A stretch of DNA of 64,000 bases from Methylotetracoccus oryzae (GCF_006175985.1 NZ_SRSH01000002.1:186001-250000), one strand, 5' to 3'. Shown: positions 1-8,567, counted from the first letter of the stretch. Numbers and translations: made by a program. Notes: generated by a model from the sequence alone, not told the origin.

Positions 1-223
1 CTTCATCGGTCATGGCGGATTTAGCGCCGGACATGGCATCCTGAATGCCTTTCGTGAAGACCTCGGGATTTACCTCGACGCCCTGCTTCTTGAAGTCGCC
101 GCCGATCTGGTGGCCAATGCTGTAGCTCACGCGGTCCTTTTCGTCCTTGAATGCGGCCTCGTCGGCATAAGCCACGCCGGTGAGCCCGATGATCGAGGCC
201 GTGACGGTCAGAACATGTTTCAT
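1..223 (-). CDS. FKBP-type peptidyl-prolyl isomerase (FkpA/Mip-like), N-terminal part only
   Basis: The minus strand reads from an ATG at 223 and runs off the left edge, so only about 74 residues are visible. They form a signal peptide (MKHVLTVTASIIGLTGVAYA) followed by the helical FKBP N-terminal dimerisation domain, with the family signature 'VSYSIGHQIGGDF' and 'FTKGIQDAMSG'. Proteins of this family are periplasmic or surface proline isomerases and chaperones. The catalytic FKBP domain would lie outside the window. GAAGGAG sits just upstream of the start. Family assignment is firm; FkpA versus Mip cannot be separated from this fragment. Confidence 0.85.
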   Translation of the reverse strand, partial: MKHVLTVTASIIGLTGVAYADEAAFKDEKDRVSYSIGHQIGGDFKKQGVEVNPEVFTKGIQDAMSGAKSAMTDE

Positions 224-769
224 TCTTGCTCCTTCAGTAGTGGGCATGTGGGTAAAGGATTCCTTGGCTTCCTGTCGCGAGCGCGGCATGGTGGGGATCG
301 AGACCTTCGCAAGGACTCCTCCCTGTTGTCGCCAGCGCCCAGCGCGGCGCAACATTGTCGCAGGATGTGCCGCAGCGTGCACTCATCGGCTCGCTGGGCC
401 GAGCCTTGCGGGCGATACTGGATTGGAACGGTGTCCGACGCTCCGCAGAGAACGGGCAACGTTGAAAACAGGGGTCCCTCTGTTCCTGGGTCGGGCCTTC
501 GGACTCAACTCCCCCTTGATCGATCGGCCCAAAGCGGACATCATCCGCGCTGGCTTTGACCCGGCGGCGACGCACGGAGCCCGCGAGGCCCGATGTCTTC
601 GCCACCGACTGCTGCAGTGCAGCCCGTATCTCGGTCGCAGCTATCGCGTTTTGCGCTCAACGCGTGGGATATCCCGATAGCGGCGCCGTTCCGACGCACT
701 GGCTATCGCCTCATGCCCAGAAGCGGATGAGCGTGCCGAGCTGACCCTACCATCGCAGGATCCGTAACA
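224..769. other. Intergenic region between the isomerase gene and gltX
   Basis: About 546 bp lie between the divergent isomerase gene and gltX. Open frames exist on both strands, but none has a good start with a ribosome site or a recognisable domain. It presumably carries the two divergent promoters. An AGGA ribosome site lies directly ahead of the gltX ATG. Confidence 0.5.
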
Positions 770-2179
770 ATGACGATACGCACTCGATTCGCCCCCAGTC
801 CGACGGGTTATCTCCACATCGGTGGGGCGCGAACCGCGTTATTCTCCTGGCTTTATGCACGCCGGCATGGCGGGACCTTCGTGCTTCGCATCGAGGACAC
901 CGATCTGGAGCGGTCAACCGCCGAGTCGGTCAATGCGATTCTTGAAGGGATGACGTGGCTCGGACTGGAGTACGACGAAGGGCCGTTTTACCAGACGGAA
1001 CGCTTCGACCGGTATCGCCAGGTCACACAACAGTTGCTCGATGAGGGCAAGGCCTACAAATGCTACTGCACCAGGGAGGAACTGGATGCCATGCGGGCGG
1101 ATCAGATGGCCCGCAAGGAGAAACCCCGTTACGATGGACGCTGCCGCAACCGCAGCGAGCCGCGCCCGGGCGTCGAACCCGTGGTGCGGTTCCGCAATCC
1201 TGACGAAGGTCAGGTTACCATCGAGGATATGGTGCGCGGCCAGGTGCTGGTCTCGAATGCCGAACTCGACGATCTGATCATCGCGCGCTCGGACGGGACA
1301 CCGACCTACAATTTCACCGTCGTCGTGGACGATCTCGACATGGGCATCACGCATGTCATTCGGGGTGATGACCACCTCAGCAATACGCCACGCCAGATGA
1401 ACATTTTGGCGGCATTGGGTGCGCCGCTGCCGCGGTATGCGCATGTGCCGATGATTCTCGGCGCGGACGGCTCGCGCCTGTCGAAGCGCCATGGTGCGGT
1501 TAGCGTGATGCAATACCGGGACGACGGTTATCTGCCGGAGGCGGTGCTGAACTATCTGGTGCGTCTGGGCTGGTCTCATGGCGATCAGGAAGTGTTCTCG
1601 GTCGACGAGATGATCGAACTGTTCGACCTGGGGCAGATCAACCATTCGGCTTCGAGCTTCAATCCCGACAAGCTGCTGTGGCTGAACCATCACTACCTGA
1701 TGCACGGCGACCCCTTGCATGTCGCCCATCATCTGCGTTGGCATCTGGGTCAGCTGGGCATCGATCCGACCGACGGCCCTGATCCGGTCGAGATCGTCAA
1801 GGCACAGCGCGAACGCTGCAAGACCCTGGTCGACATGGCCAGGCACAGCGCGTTCTTCTACCGCGATTTCGCCGCGTACGACGAGAAGGCCGCGCAGAAG
1901 AATTTCGCCGGCGACGCGCCGCGGGTGTTGGAGGCGTTGCGGGCGGCGCTTTCGGATCTGTCGGACTGGCAGCGCGAGGCCATACATGGGGTGCTGGCCT
2001 CGACGGCCGAGGACCTGGGCGTAAAACTTGGCAGTGTGGCCCAACCGTTGCGTGTCGCCGTGACAGGGACGAGTGTATCGCCGCCGATCGATGTGACGGT
2101 GGAATTGCTGGGCCGCGAGAAGACGCTGTGTCGCATCGACCGGGCCAGGGAATTCGTTCGGGCGCTTGGTTTGGGGTAG
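770..2179 (+). CDS. gltX: Glutamyl-tRNA synthetase
   Basis: This 469-residue class I aminoacyl-tRNA synthetase charges tRNA-Glu with glutamate in the cytoplasm. The HIGH-type motif is seen as '[10 protein letters not shown]' near residue 10, and the KMSKS-type loop as 'LSKRHG' near residue 240, both standard for bacterial GluRS. The length matches the family (E. coli about 471). A cysteine cluster (CYCTREE...C) near residue 100 fits the zinc-binding region of some GluRS. The ATG at 770 follows AGGA. tRNA-Ala and tRNA-Glu genes follow immediately, so the enzyme sits beside its own substrate gene. Confidence 0.97.
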   Translation: MTIRTRFAPSPTGYLHIGGARTALFSWLYARRHGGTFVLRIEDTDLERSTAESVNAILEGMTWLGLEYDEGPFYQTERFDRYRQVTQQLLDEGKAYKCYCTREELDAMRADQMARKEKPRYDGRCRNRSEPRPGVEPVVRFRNPDEGQVTIEDMVRGQVLVSNAELDDLIIARSDGTPTYNFTVVVDDLDMGITHVIRGDDHLSNTPRQMNILAALGAPLPRYAHVPMILGADGSRLSKRHGAVSVMQYRDDGYLPEAVLNYLVRLGWSHGDQEVFSVDEMIELFDLGQINHSASSFNPDKLLWLNHHYLMHGDPLHVAHHLRWHLGQLGIDPTDGPDPVEIVKAQRERCKTLVDMARHSAFFYRDFAAYDEKAAQKNFAGDAPRVLEALRAALSDLSDWQREAIHGVLASTAEDLGVKLGSVAQPLRVAVTGTSVSPPIDVTVELLGREKTLCRIDRAREFVRALGLG

Positions 2180-2204
2180 ACAAGTCCAGCGAGGCTGCTA
2201 TAAT
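2177..2204 (+). promoter_or_regulatory. Sigma70-type promoter for the tRNA-Ala/tRNA-Glu pair
   Basis: TAGACA (2177-2182, 5 of 6 to TTGACA) and a perfect TATAAT (2199-2204) are separated by 16 bp. Initiation would fall about 10 bp upstream of the tRNA-Ala 5' end region. The -35 element overlaps the gltX stop codon, so the tRNAs probably have their own promoter as well as any gltX read-through. Confidence 0.75.
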
Positions 2205-2221
2205 GCACGGCTTACGCGGCT

Positions 2222-2297
2222 GGGGCCATAGCTCAGCTGGGAGAGCGCAACAATGGCATTGTTGAGGTCGGGAGTTCGATCCTCCCTGGCTCCACCA
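2222..2297 (+). tRNA. tRNA-Ala (anticodon GGC)
   Basis: A complete 76-nt cloverleaf with encoded CCA. The acceptor arms are GGGGCCA and TGGCTCC, which give the G3-U70 wobble pair that is the alanine identity element. The D stem is GCTC/GAGC. The anticodon stem is CAACA/TGTTG around loop ATGGCAT, so the anticodon is GGC. The T arm is GGGAG-TTCGATC-CTCCC. Confidence 0.97.
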
Positions 2298-2324
2298 TCC
2301 TCAACCGCGTAAGTATCCGTTCCT

Positions 2325-2400
2325 GTCCCCATCGTCTAGAGGCCCAGGACACCGCCCTTTCACGGCGGCGACGGGGGTTCGAATCCCCCTGGGGACGCCA
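2325..2400 (+). tRNA. tRNA-Glu (anticodon TTC)
   Basis: A complete 76-nt cloverleaf with encoded CCA. Acceptor GTCCCCA pairs with TGGGGAC. The anticodon stem CCGCC/GGCGG encloses loop CTTTCAC, so the anticodon is TTC. The T arm carries GTTCGAATC. It lies 27 bp after tRNA-Ala and is probably on the same transcript. It is a substrate of the gltX product encoded just upstream. Confidence 0.97.
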
Positions 2401-2500
2401 ATGACAAAGACGGCTTGATCGGCGCATCGAGTCGTTTTCGGGCAGATGGGGTGAGCCCATTCTGACGCGATTTTCCAGCTGCTTCGAGGTTGCCTGCACG

Positions 2501-2662
2501 ATGGCATCGATTGCTCGGACTCTGCTGAAATTCTCCATCTGGCTGGTTTTCTTCCTGCCCATGACCGCCTGCAATACCTGGTCCGGTTTCGGCAAGGATT
2601 TGCAGCACCTGGGCAAGAGCATCGAAGATCGCGCCAAGGAATCGCCGTCCACCGACAAGTAG
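2501..2662 (+). CDS. Entericidin-like small lipoprotein
   Basis: A 53-residue protein too short for most gene callers. It has a basic start, a hydrophobic stretch (FSIWLVFFLP) and a lipobox-like MTAC at residues 21-24. The mature part, CNTWSGFGKDLQHLGKSIED, matches the entericidin pattern of C-N-T followed by G-x-G-K-D-x-Q-x-x-G-x-x-I-E-D. Entericidins are tiny envelope lipoproteins described as a toxin/antidote pair in enterics; here only one member is seen. The call rests on this pattern. The gene lies about 100 bp after tRNA-Glu. Confidence 0.8.
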   Translation: MASIARTLLKFSIWLVFFLPMTACNTWSGFGKDLQHLGKSIEDRAKESPSTDK

Positions 2663-3249
2663 CCACCGTCGGTTGATCTCCCCCAGTCGCTGATGGCGGT
2701 GTTGGGGCGGTTTCCATGGCAAGCCGTCGCTTCGCGATTGTCCCAGTCCGAGTCTCTATTCCTTAAATGATGTGCTCGGGCGGGCGCATGCCCGCGTGTA
2801 GTGGACAGAGCACTCACCTGCCGCCAGTTTCGCCTTGCTGAAGCTCGACTCGCGTAAGGAAGCCGTAGCGAGCGGGCAGGGCTCATTATCGTCGCTCCAG
2901 GGTACGGTCCATGCGAGGTGCGCTCAACGGTTCGCGCAATCACTCCTCCTTGCGACGCTTACGAGCCCTTGGTTTGCCCTGCATTTCAAACGGGTAAATC
3001 CAGGAAAAGCCGGACAAGTTTGGGGATAAGGATGCCTCATTCGGCCTACAACCGCTCTGGCGCTCGGGCGTTATCGATGCTCTCGCATGAGATGCCGACA
3101 ACCCGGGCATCTGGGTGCTGTGAGGTTGCTCAGCCAGACCAGCAGCGCAAAAGGGAAGCAGCAGAGCATCGCCAGGAACCGCAGGATATCGACCAGCCCT
3201 TACGATGCGGGCTCGCATTAACGGGCGAAACGCCCTGGTCACCAGATTA
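2663..3249. other. Gene-poor stretch
   Basis: About 590 bp with no recognisable domain. Several frames are open on both strands, but their compositions are low-complexity Arg/Ser/Pro typical of shadow frames in GC-rich DNA. The only segment with protein-like character is the small minus-strand ORF at 3071-3169, listed separately. Confidence 0.4.
3071..3169 (-). CDS. Possible membrane microprotein with a CPGC motif
   Basis: A minus-strand ATG at 3169 opens a 32-residue frame: a hydrophobic helix (MLCCFPFALLVWLSNL) followed by a polar tail with CPGC and a basic end (RHLMREHR). The same frame is open for nine more codons upstream (LVDILRFLA and neighbours), but that stretch has no standard start. 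A membrane helix plus a C-x-x-C knuckle looks protein-like, unlike the surrounding frames. There is no convincing ribosome site, and it may be the remnant of a longer gene. Confidence 0.25.
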   Translation of the reverse strand: MLCCFPFALLVWLSNLTAPRCPGCRHLMREHR

Positions 3250-3414
3250 CTAGCGGTCGCCGCTGCTGATTGGATCGTGTTCGGTCTCCGCGTCGAATGC
3301 ATCGCACGGCCACAGCTTGGCCGCCCCGTAATCTTTGTCGTCAAGCTTTCCGAAATCGGCGAAAAGTTCATCCGGGAGATCATCCAGGGAGTCCGGGTTG
3401 GTTCTGGTGCCCAT
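3250..3414 (-). CDS. Small acidic hypothetical protein
   Basis: A 54-residue ORF from the ATG at 3414, with TTAAGG just upstream. The product is strongly acidic (repeated Asp/Glu, for example DSLDDLPDELFADF) with a single cysteine and no membrane segment. I do not recognise the family. The composition and ribosome site make it more convincing than other frames nearby. A longer frame reaches 3498, but its added N-terminus is Pro/Ser/Arg-rich and unlikely to be translated. Confidence 0.45.
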   Translation of the reverse strand: MGTRTNPDSLDDLPDELFADFGKLDDKDYGAAKLWPCDAFDAETEHDPISSGDR

Positions 3415-4000
3415 GGTGCGCCTTAAGGGGTCATGCCGAGTTGCTGGGTACCGAAAGCCGTTCGCAGACGGTGAGCCTTGGGGGGATGGCGCCGTCATTG
3501 ACAGTCGATCGAAATTCTCGATCCGTCAGCTTCCGGTAAGGTGCTTGATGGTAGCGGAGAAGAAACAGGTCCGTCACTCGGGAGAATCCGCATATGGGTA
3601 AGCGAATGCCTGCCGATCAGAAATTCGGCCAGGCCCTGAGTCAACTGGAATATCTAACAGGTTGGTTGGATTCGTAGGGAACACGGAGGGCGAAAGAGAT
3701 CGCGAGAAGGAGTATCCGCAGTGTCGGAATGAATCCGTCAGCACGTCTCGGTGCTGAAGACGGTTCGATGGCAGGGCCTGTGTCCCCGAAAGGCTCGTCC
3801 GTCGGGCGTTGGGCATCTGGACTTCCGTGTACTCCTTAAGCTTCAGGACTCACTCCGTAGTGGTACGGATAGCGAGGCCGTTGCCGAGGCGGTAACTTTA
3901 TCTGTCCGTTCGCCCGACAGCGGGTAGGGAAGCAGGAGCGTTCATTAGAACGGGGGGCTGGACGCGAAGTGTTTCAATCAAGATTCGCTGGAGGTAAAGC
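3415..4000. other. Gene-poor stretch ahead of the first DUF2934 gene
   Basis: About 590 bp without a supportable gene. The one oddity is a 27-codon plus-strand ORF at 3595-3678 (MGKRMPADQKFGQALSQLEY and onward) preceded by GGGAG. It is amphipathic and too short to judge. Confidence 0.35.
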
Positions 4001-4237
4001 ATGAGCGTGGAGACCGGAAGCAAAGCAGCTGAATGGTTGCAGCGGCAGAGTTCGCAGCTGAGTATCGAACTTGCCAGGCGCTTGACGCGCGAAGCCAGGA
4101 TTGCGCGAGTAGCCTATGCGCGGGCCGCGCGGAGAGGGTTCGAACCGGGGCATGAACAGGAAGACTGGCTGGCGGCCGAGCACGAAGTGGATTCCGTTTT
4201 CGACAGGGGCCGCACACCGAACGTACTCAGGGATTGA
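4001..4237 (+). CDS. DUF2934 domain protein
   Basis: A 78-residue protein with a DUF2934 core: 'IARVAYARAARRGFEPGHEQ' followed by 'EDWLAAEHEVD', residues about 34-65. This is the family's A-Y-x-x-A-x-x-R-G-F-x-P-G-H-x-x-x-D-W-L-x-A-E signature. The function of DUF2934 is unknown; it is usually a short soluble protein. GGAGG precedes the ATG. A paralogue with nearly the same core is encoded on the other strand at 6008-6220, with dodecin and a Crp/Fnr regulator between them. Confidence 0.8.
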   Translation: MSVETGSKAAEWLQRQSSQLSIELARRLTREARIARVAYARAARRGFEPGHEQEDWLAAEHEVDSVFDRGRTPNVLRD

Positions 4238-4917
4238 CGTGACTGCGGGGCGCAGCCACCTTCCGGGTCCATCCCGTGGAAGCGCCCCCGCGGCACAATT
4301 GCGGATGAAGACTAACGGCCCGGGGACTCGATGCGAGGTCATGCGTGAGAGCCTGATTGGGTCCCGGGCCGATCGTCCCCAAACCGGACGACATGATTGT
4401 TCATCCCTTTTTGTCTTGGCTCCTGACTATCACGGTGGCAACGTTGCCAGCCGCAAATCCGGCGTGGGATTGTTCGTTATCGACTGAAGCCGCGGCATGG
4501 ACCCTCTTCGGTGTCCCGCACGGATGCGTCCACCTAATAGCTTCGCCTCGCTCGTAGCGGGCTGCGCGGATGTTGCCGCCGACGAAGTCCGCGTTGCCAT
4601 GCGATGAGACGAGACAGGCGTATACGCTGTTCTTTGTCATCGCTGAAAAGCCGGACGACGAACTCGACTTCGAAATGTCGGTCCCGGAGCCGCCGGATAT
4701 CGATGCTCGGTGGCGTTTCGCTTTGAAGCTCGGCAATGAATCCGCTTGCGCAACCCGTAACGTTCCCTTACGCCCAGATTGAGTTTCGTCAATGTCAGAC
4801 ACGGCTGGCACGCATTATCGTGACGGCATTGGAGCCCGCAGGGCCTGAGGCCCGGCGATCGCGGCTATCCGCGCAGCTCCAATGGTTTGTAACGCGGATT
4901 CAGAGGGGTAATGTGTC
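4238..4917. other. Gene-poor stretch between DUF2934 and dodecin genes
   Basis: About 680 bp. Open frames of 60-136 codons exist on both strands (for example 4570-4782 plus and 4401-4811 minus). They have no ribosome site, domain or composition supporting expression. No RNA gene was recognised. Confidence 0.4.
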
Positions 4918-5118
4918 ATGAGCGTACTGAAAGTGGTCGAGATTCTCGCGGAGTCGGAGAAAAGCTGGGAAGATGCGGCCCAGAGCGGCATCGACAAGGC
5001 GGCCCAGACACTGCGCAACATCCGCTCGATTTACGTCAAGGAAATGGAGGCCAAGGTTGCGGACGGCCGGATTACGGCTTACCGAATCAATGCCAAGATC
5101 ACGTTTGAACTCGAGTAG
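4918..5118 (+). CDS. Dodecin
   Basis: A 66-residue protein matching the dodecin family along its whole length: a first strand (SVLKVVEILAES), the SWEDAAQSGIDKAAQTLRNI helix, then two strands ending in 'ITAYRINAKITFELE'. Dodecins form hollow 12-mers that bind flavin dimers and are thought to store or buffer free flavin in the cytoplasm. The S-W-E-D-A motif holds the tryptophan that stacks on flavin in characterised dodecins. The gene appears monocistronic, with a hairpin just downstream. Confidence 0.93.
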   Translation: MSVLKVVEILAESEKSWEDAAQSGIDKAAQTLRNIRSIYVKEMEAKVADGRITAYRINAKITFELE

Positions 5119-5127
5119 TGGCGCAGC

Positions 5128-5148
5128 GCGCCGGCTGGTGACCGGCGC
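5128..5148. terminator. Hairpin between convergent dodecin and Crp/Fnr genes
   Basis: Arms GCGCCGG (5128-5134) and CCGGCGC (5142-5148) flank a 7-nt loop in the 63-bp convergent gap. There is no T-run, so termination is inferred from position and stem strength only. Confidence 0.45.
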
Positions 5149-5181
5149 CACCCCAAATCACCTCTTGCCCTTGGCACAACC

Positions 5182-5910
5182 TTAGTCGTTGGCCAGGGCC
5201 TGCAAAGCCAGAGCATCTCGCCGATAGCGGACCACATGGCTGCGGCTTCGCTCTGCGCTTAGGATGCCACTGCGTTTGAACTGCGCCAGGGTGCGGCTCA
5301 CGCTTTCCGGAGTGACCGCCAGGATACCGGCCATCTCGTCGCAGGTCAGCAGTTCCACTTCGGACGAGCGTTCGCTCCCGTGCATGCAGGCCAGGAAATT
5401 GACCAAGCGCGCGACCCTTGCCCTGACCGGACCACAGCAGAACTGCGTAAGCCACAGGTCGGCGTCCTGCAAACACTCATACCAAGTCTCGGTCAAGCGG
5501 CAGTACAGGTCTGGGTGAGTCTGCTTGAGCCGGCGGAGCCGGGTCAGCGAGAGACGGTAAGCCTCGACCGGTCCCACGGCAATTGCAGCGTGTTCGGTCA
5601 TTGGATTGAGCAGTCCGCCCAGTCCGATCCATCCGCCGCGTCCAAGCAGGCGTACGATCCTCTCCCGTCCCTCGGGTCGGGTCGCAATCAGTTTGACCAG
5701 GCCTCGGCGGATGAAGAAGGCGGAATGTGCCGTGTCGCCCTGTGTGATGATCACGGAACGGGGAGGGTACCAACAGCGCCGTGCGCTGCGGGCCATGGCC
5801 CGCAGAGCGATGCGGTCCGTACCCTTGGTCGGCTGCTGTGGAAGAGCCAGAGTAGTTCCAGCGCGGCCACCTTCCAGGCGCATCTGGGTTGCTGTTGCGC
5901 AGCAAAGCAT
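5182..5910 (-). CDS. Crp/Fnr family transcriptional regulator
   Basis: A 242-residue protein. A cyclic-nucleotide-binding-like beta roll spans about residues 50-140 (IITQGDTAHSAFFIRRGLV), followed by the dimer helix and a C-terminal winged helix (LTCDEMAGILAVTPESVSRT). The DNA-recognition segment resembles FNR (E/S-V-S-R), so a similar target site is plausible. The FNR cluster cysteine pattern is absent; only a CC pair at residues 3-4 is present. It is therefore not an obvious oxygen-sensing FNR. GAGGTAA precedes the ATG. Effector and targets are unknown. Confidence 0.88.
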   Translation of the reverse strand: MLCCATATQMRLEGGRAGTTLALPQQPTKGTDRIALRAMARSARRCWYPPRSVIITQGDTAHSAFFIRRGLVKLIATRPEGRERIVRLLGRGGWIGLGGLLNPMTEHAAIAVGPVEAYRLSLTRLRRLKQTHPDLYCRLTETWYECLQDADLWLTQFCCGPVRARVARLVNFLACMHGSERSSEVELLTCDEMAGILAVTPESVSRTLAQFKRSGILSAERSRSHVVRYRRDALALQALAND

Positions 5911-6007
5911 GAGTTACCTCGGACAATCGATCTCGGCCGGAAGCGCTTGGACTCCTGCCTGGAGTTCAGGGACATCGCGGTCGTGGCGATGACGACGTGA
6001 CGCGGTG

Positions 6008-6220
6008 CTACGATGCGCACTCGTGCTGGTCGACCTCTCGTTCGGCCGCCAGCCAGTCATCGAGTTCATGGCCGGCTTCGAATCCCCGTGCCTCGGATTT
6101 TCGATAAGCCAGAGCGGCGATCCGTAGTTCGCGGCACGCCTCTGCCGACTGGGCGCTTTCCTCCTGGGGAGGAGGTGACGTGAATTGGATAGGGTTTGCG
6201 ATTGCTTTCTGCGCAGCCAT
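6008..6220 (-). CDS. DUF2934 domain protein, second copy
   Basis: A 70-residue protein with the DUF2934 core near its C-terminus: 'IAALAYRKSEARGFEAGHEL' followed by 'DDWLAAEREVD'. It shares the R-G-F-x-x-G-H-x-x-D-W-L-A-A-E signature with the product of 4001-4237, and the N-termini differ. GGAG precedes the ATG at 6220. Function is unknown. It lies 97 bp upstream of the Crp/Fnr gene on the same strand, so the two may be co-transcribed. Confidence 0.8.
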   Translation of the reverse strand: MAAQKAIANPIQFTSPPPQEESAQSAEACRELRIAALAYRKSEARGFEAGHELDDWLAAEREVDQHECAS

Positions 6221-6640
6221 AGGGTGTCTCCGAATTCCGCTGTGGGGTGTGGATCGTGCATCAGAGCCAAAGGTCTGCGGGGACCAGCGGGCTCGATGGC
6301 GCTTTCCAAGAGCCTACCGGACGCTCAGTGCGGCTGAAATCCGTGTACTTACCTAGATAAAGCAGCCTAGTTGTCAGATCGGCACCGCCGGTTGGCCGAG
6401 GACGTCCCTGTCCAGAGAAGCGGTGCCATCCGGCTTGGGAGGTAGATCCAAGGAAGAAGGCGTTCGGGGCCGTATCACGAATGCGCGCCCGGACCGGGCG
6501 CATCTCGTGTCTTGTGAACCGGCCGTCCCACGCAGCCCCGGAGACCGCGGGGAGGGAGGTGGAACCCGTTCATCACGGCGTGCAGGCTGGGCGTCGATCG
6601 GGATCTCGCGCGCCCGAAGCGGACCTCCGCGCGTCCTGGC
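6221..6640. other. Intergenic region with a GC palindrome
   Basis: About 420 bp between the PRC-barrel gene and the second DUF2934 gene, both on the minus strand. A 23-bp GC-rich palindrome at 6481-6503 (core GCCCGG-A-CCGGGC) could be a terminator for the upstream PRC-barrel gene. No convincing ORF was found. Confidence 0.4.
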
Positions 6641-7378
6641 TCATCCGTCGACCGAGCGCTTTCCATAATGCGCATCGAGAGCGGCCTGGTCGGCTGGGCT
6701 GATGGCCCTGTTTCGATCATAGGGTGGCGCGGTTCGGATTGATTCCCGGCTCAGGTCGACCGTCACGTGGCGGAAGCCCCAGTCGACTCCGAGTATCCAC
6801 ATCGGCGCGATCAGCACGTGCTTGCCCGGGAGCCAGTTGCGGGTGGCAACTTCCAGGAACCGGATCTTCCAGTCGGGCTCTTCCAGAATGAAATCCTCGA
6901 CATGACCGATGTCGCCGTCTTGGGCATGGATGTGATAGCCCTTGAGTTCTGCACTGTCGCGCAGGTGTGGATGGGCCGGCTTTACCGGCGCATCGAGGTG
7001 TTCCGTTGCCGCTTCACGAGGTTGGAACAAACCCCAATCGGGCGTTGCCACCCGATAGGGCGGGGAACTGACGAAGCGCTCATACTGCTGCTCGTAATGG
7101 GCTGAGACGGGCGGGCGTGTTTCGGCCAAGGGGGCGCTTTCGATCTGGCGGCAACTCAACGCCACGTCCAGGCAGTGGGCGTCCGCAAGCGTTTCTCTGA
7201 CTGTTGCCGGTGGGAGAAGCACCTCCCGCCCGAACACCCAGCTTCCCATGCGCACGACAAAATAGCGCACCCCCCAGTCCTGATCATCAAAATAGACCTT
7301 GACCACATTGCCGATGATGCCGTCCTCGGCCAGCAGACTGTAGCCGGTCAGTTCTCGCAACCTACGGAGTTGATTCAT
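6641..7378 (-). CDS. PRC-barrel domain protein (two repeats)
   Basis: 245 residues from the ATG at 7378 (MNQLRRLRELTGYSLLAEDG). Two PRC-barrel repeats are visible: residues about 8-75 (LTGYSLLAEDGIIGNVVKVY, then WGVRYFVV) and about 150-220 (ELKGYHIHAQDGDIGHVEDF, then WKIRFLEVATRNWLPGKHVL). PRC barrels bind protein partners or act in RNA processing and photosynthetic reaction-centre assembly; double-barrel soluble versions are common and mostly uncharacterised. A longer frame to 7546 adds a Cys/Ser/Pro-rich leader that is unlikely to be real. It lies 31 bp downstream of cfa on the same strand. Confidence 0.85.
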   Translation of the reverse strand: MNQLRRLRELTGYSLLAEDGIIGNVVKVYFDDQDWGVRYFVVRMGSWVFGREVLLPPATVRETLADAHCLDVALSCRQIESAPLAETRPPVSAHYEQQYERFVSSPPYRVATPDWGLFQPREAATEHLDAPVKPAHPHLRDSAELKGYHIHAQDGDIGHVEDFILEEPDWKIRFLEVATRNWLPGKHVLIAPMWILGVDWGFRHVTVDLSRESIRTAPPYDRNRAISPADQAALDAHYGKRSVDG

Positions 7379-7409
7379 GGTGTTGGGGGCGACGTGGTCA
7401 GGGTGGCAA

Positions 7410-8567
7410 TTAGCGGTCGATGCGATGGGCGATGGCAGAGCCGAGCGGGGAAAGCGTGAGCTGCCACAATTGGGTGTGCCGGGCCCGGAAAGCGCCTGCA
7501 AAGCTGAGCAGGTAGTAGCGCCACATTCGCAGAAAGCGCTCTCCATAACGCGCCTCGATTTCGCGGCGGTGCGTTGCGCAGTTTTGCCACCAGTGCATTA
7601 ACGTGCGGTCGTAGTCGGGCCCGAAGCAATGCCAGTCTTCAAGCGTGAATAGCCCCTCGGCGGCCGAGGTGATCTGGGATGCGGAGGGCAGCATCGAGTT
7701 GGGGAAGATGTATTTCTCGACCCAGGGATTGCCTGCCGCAGCGGATCGATTCGCGCCGATGGTATGCAGCAGAAAAAGGCCGTCGGGTGCCAGACAGTCC
7801 CGGGCGATCCGGAGATAGGTCGCATAGTTCTTGTGGCCAACGTGTTCGAACATGCCGATCGAGAAAATCCGGTCGAATCGTCCCTGCAGTTGCCGGTAGT
7901 CCTGCAGCCGTATCGACACGGGCAATCCTCGGCACCGCTGCTGGGCGACCTGATGCTGCGCCTGGGAGACGGTGATGCCCACCACCTCGACCCCGTAGCG
8001 CTCGGCTGCAAATTGCGCCGCTCCACCCCAACCGCAGCCGATATCGAGGACACGCATCCCCGATTCCAGGCCAAGTTTCCGGCAGATCAGATCCAGCTTC
8101 GCTTCCTGCGCCGTGTCCAGACTCTCGGCGTTACGCCAGTAGGCACAGCTGTAGATCATCCTGCGGTCAAGCATGGACTGGTACAGATCGTTGCCGATAT
8201 CGTAGTGTTGCTCGCCGATGACGTATGCGCGGGCCGGATTCTGGAGGTTCAACACCTTTGCCTTGAGGTCGCCCAGACGCTCGATCCAGGGCCGGACCGA
8301 TCCGGCTGCGCCGCTTTCCAAAAGGCGGAAAATCAATTGGTCAGGGGATGTGCATTCCCACCACCCGTCCACGTAGCTCTCGCCCAGGCCCAGAGACCCC
8401 TGGGCATGGACGCGGTTGTAGAAGCGTTCATCATTCACCTGGATGTCCCAAGGACGGTTGCCTTGGGGTCTCACGTCGGCACGTGCGAGCAATTCCTCAA
8501 CGAGCTTTCGGGCGTGGTCTCGTTTCGTGCGCTGTCGCTCCAGCGGGCGAAGGCTATGCGCGGCCAT
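7410..8567 (-). CDS. cfa: Cyclopropane-fatty-acyl-phospholipid synthase
   Basis: 385 residues, close to E. coli Cfa (382). The enzyme transfers a methylene from S-adenosylmethionine to unsaturated acyl chains of membrane lipids, typically in stationary phase or acid stress. Visible features are the N-terminal lipid-binding segment (LGLGESYVDGWWE), the substrate-site stretch 'ARAYVIGEQHYDIGNDLYQ', the SAM motif I 'VLDIGCGWGG', 'SIGMFEHVGHKNY' and a C-terminal 'WQNCATHRREIEARYGERFL'. A strong AGGAGGG precedes the ATG. The PRC-barrel gene follows in the same direction. Confidence 0.95.
   Translation of the reverse strand: MAAHSLRPLERQRTKRDHARKLVEELLARADVRPQGNRPWDIQVNDERFYNRVHAQGSLGLGESYVDGWWECTSPDQLIFRLLESGAAGSVRPWIERLGDLKAKVLNLQNPARAYVIGEQHYDIGNDLYQSMLDRRMIYSCAYWRNAESLDTAQEAKLDLICRKLGLESGMRVLDIGCGWGGAAQFAAERYGVEVVGITVSQAQHQVAQQRCRGLPVSIRLQDYRQLQGRFDRIFSIGMFEHVGHKNYATYLRIARDCLAPDGLFLLHTIGANRSAAAGNPWVEKYIFPNSMLPSASQITSAAEGLFTLEDWHCFGPDYDRTLMHWWQNCATHRREIEARYGERFLRMWRYYLLSFAGAFRARHTQLWQLTLSPLGSAIAHRIDR

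Noticed and set aside
914..2044. Long minus-strand ORF inside gltX
   Set aside because: It is an antisense shadow of gltX in GC-rich DNA, with His/Arg-rich composition and no domain.
2400..2700. Possible integration site at tRNA-Glu
   Set aside because: No direct repeat of the tRNA 3' end and no integrase were found in the window.
2233..2943. Minus-strand ORF across the tRNA genes
   Set aside because: It overlaps two tRNAs and has Arg/Ser-rich composition without a domain.
4401..4811. Overlapping ORFs on both strands, including 4570-4782 plus
   Set aside because: No ribosome site, domain or protein-like composition.
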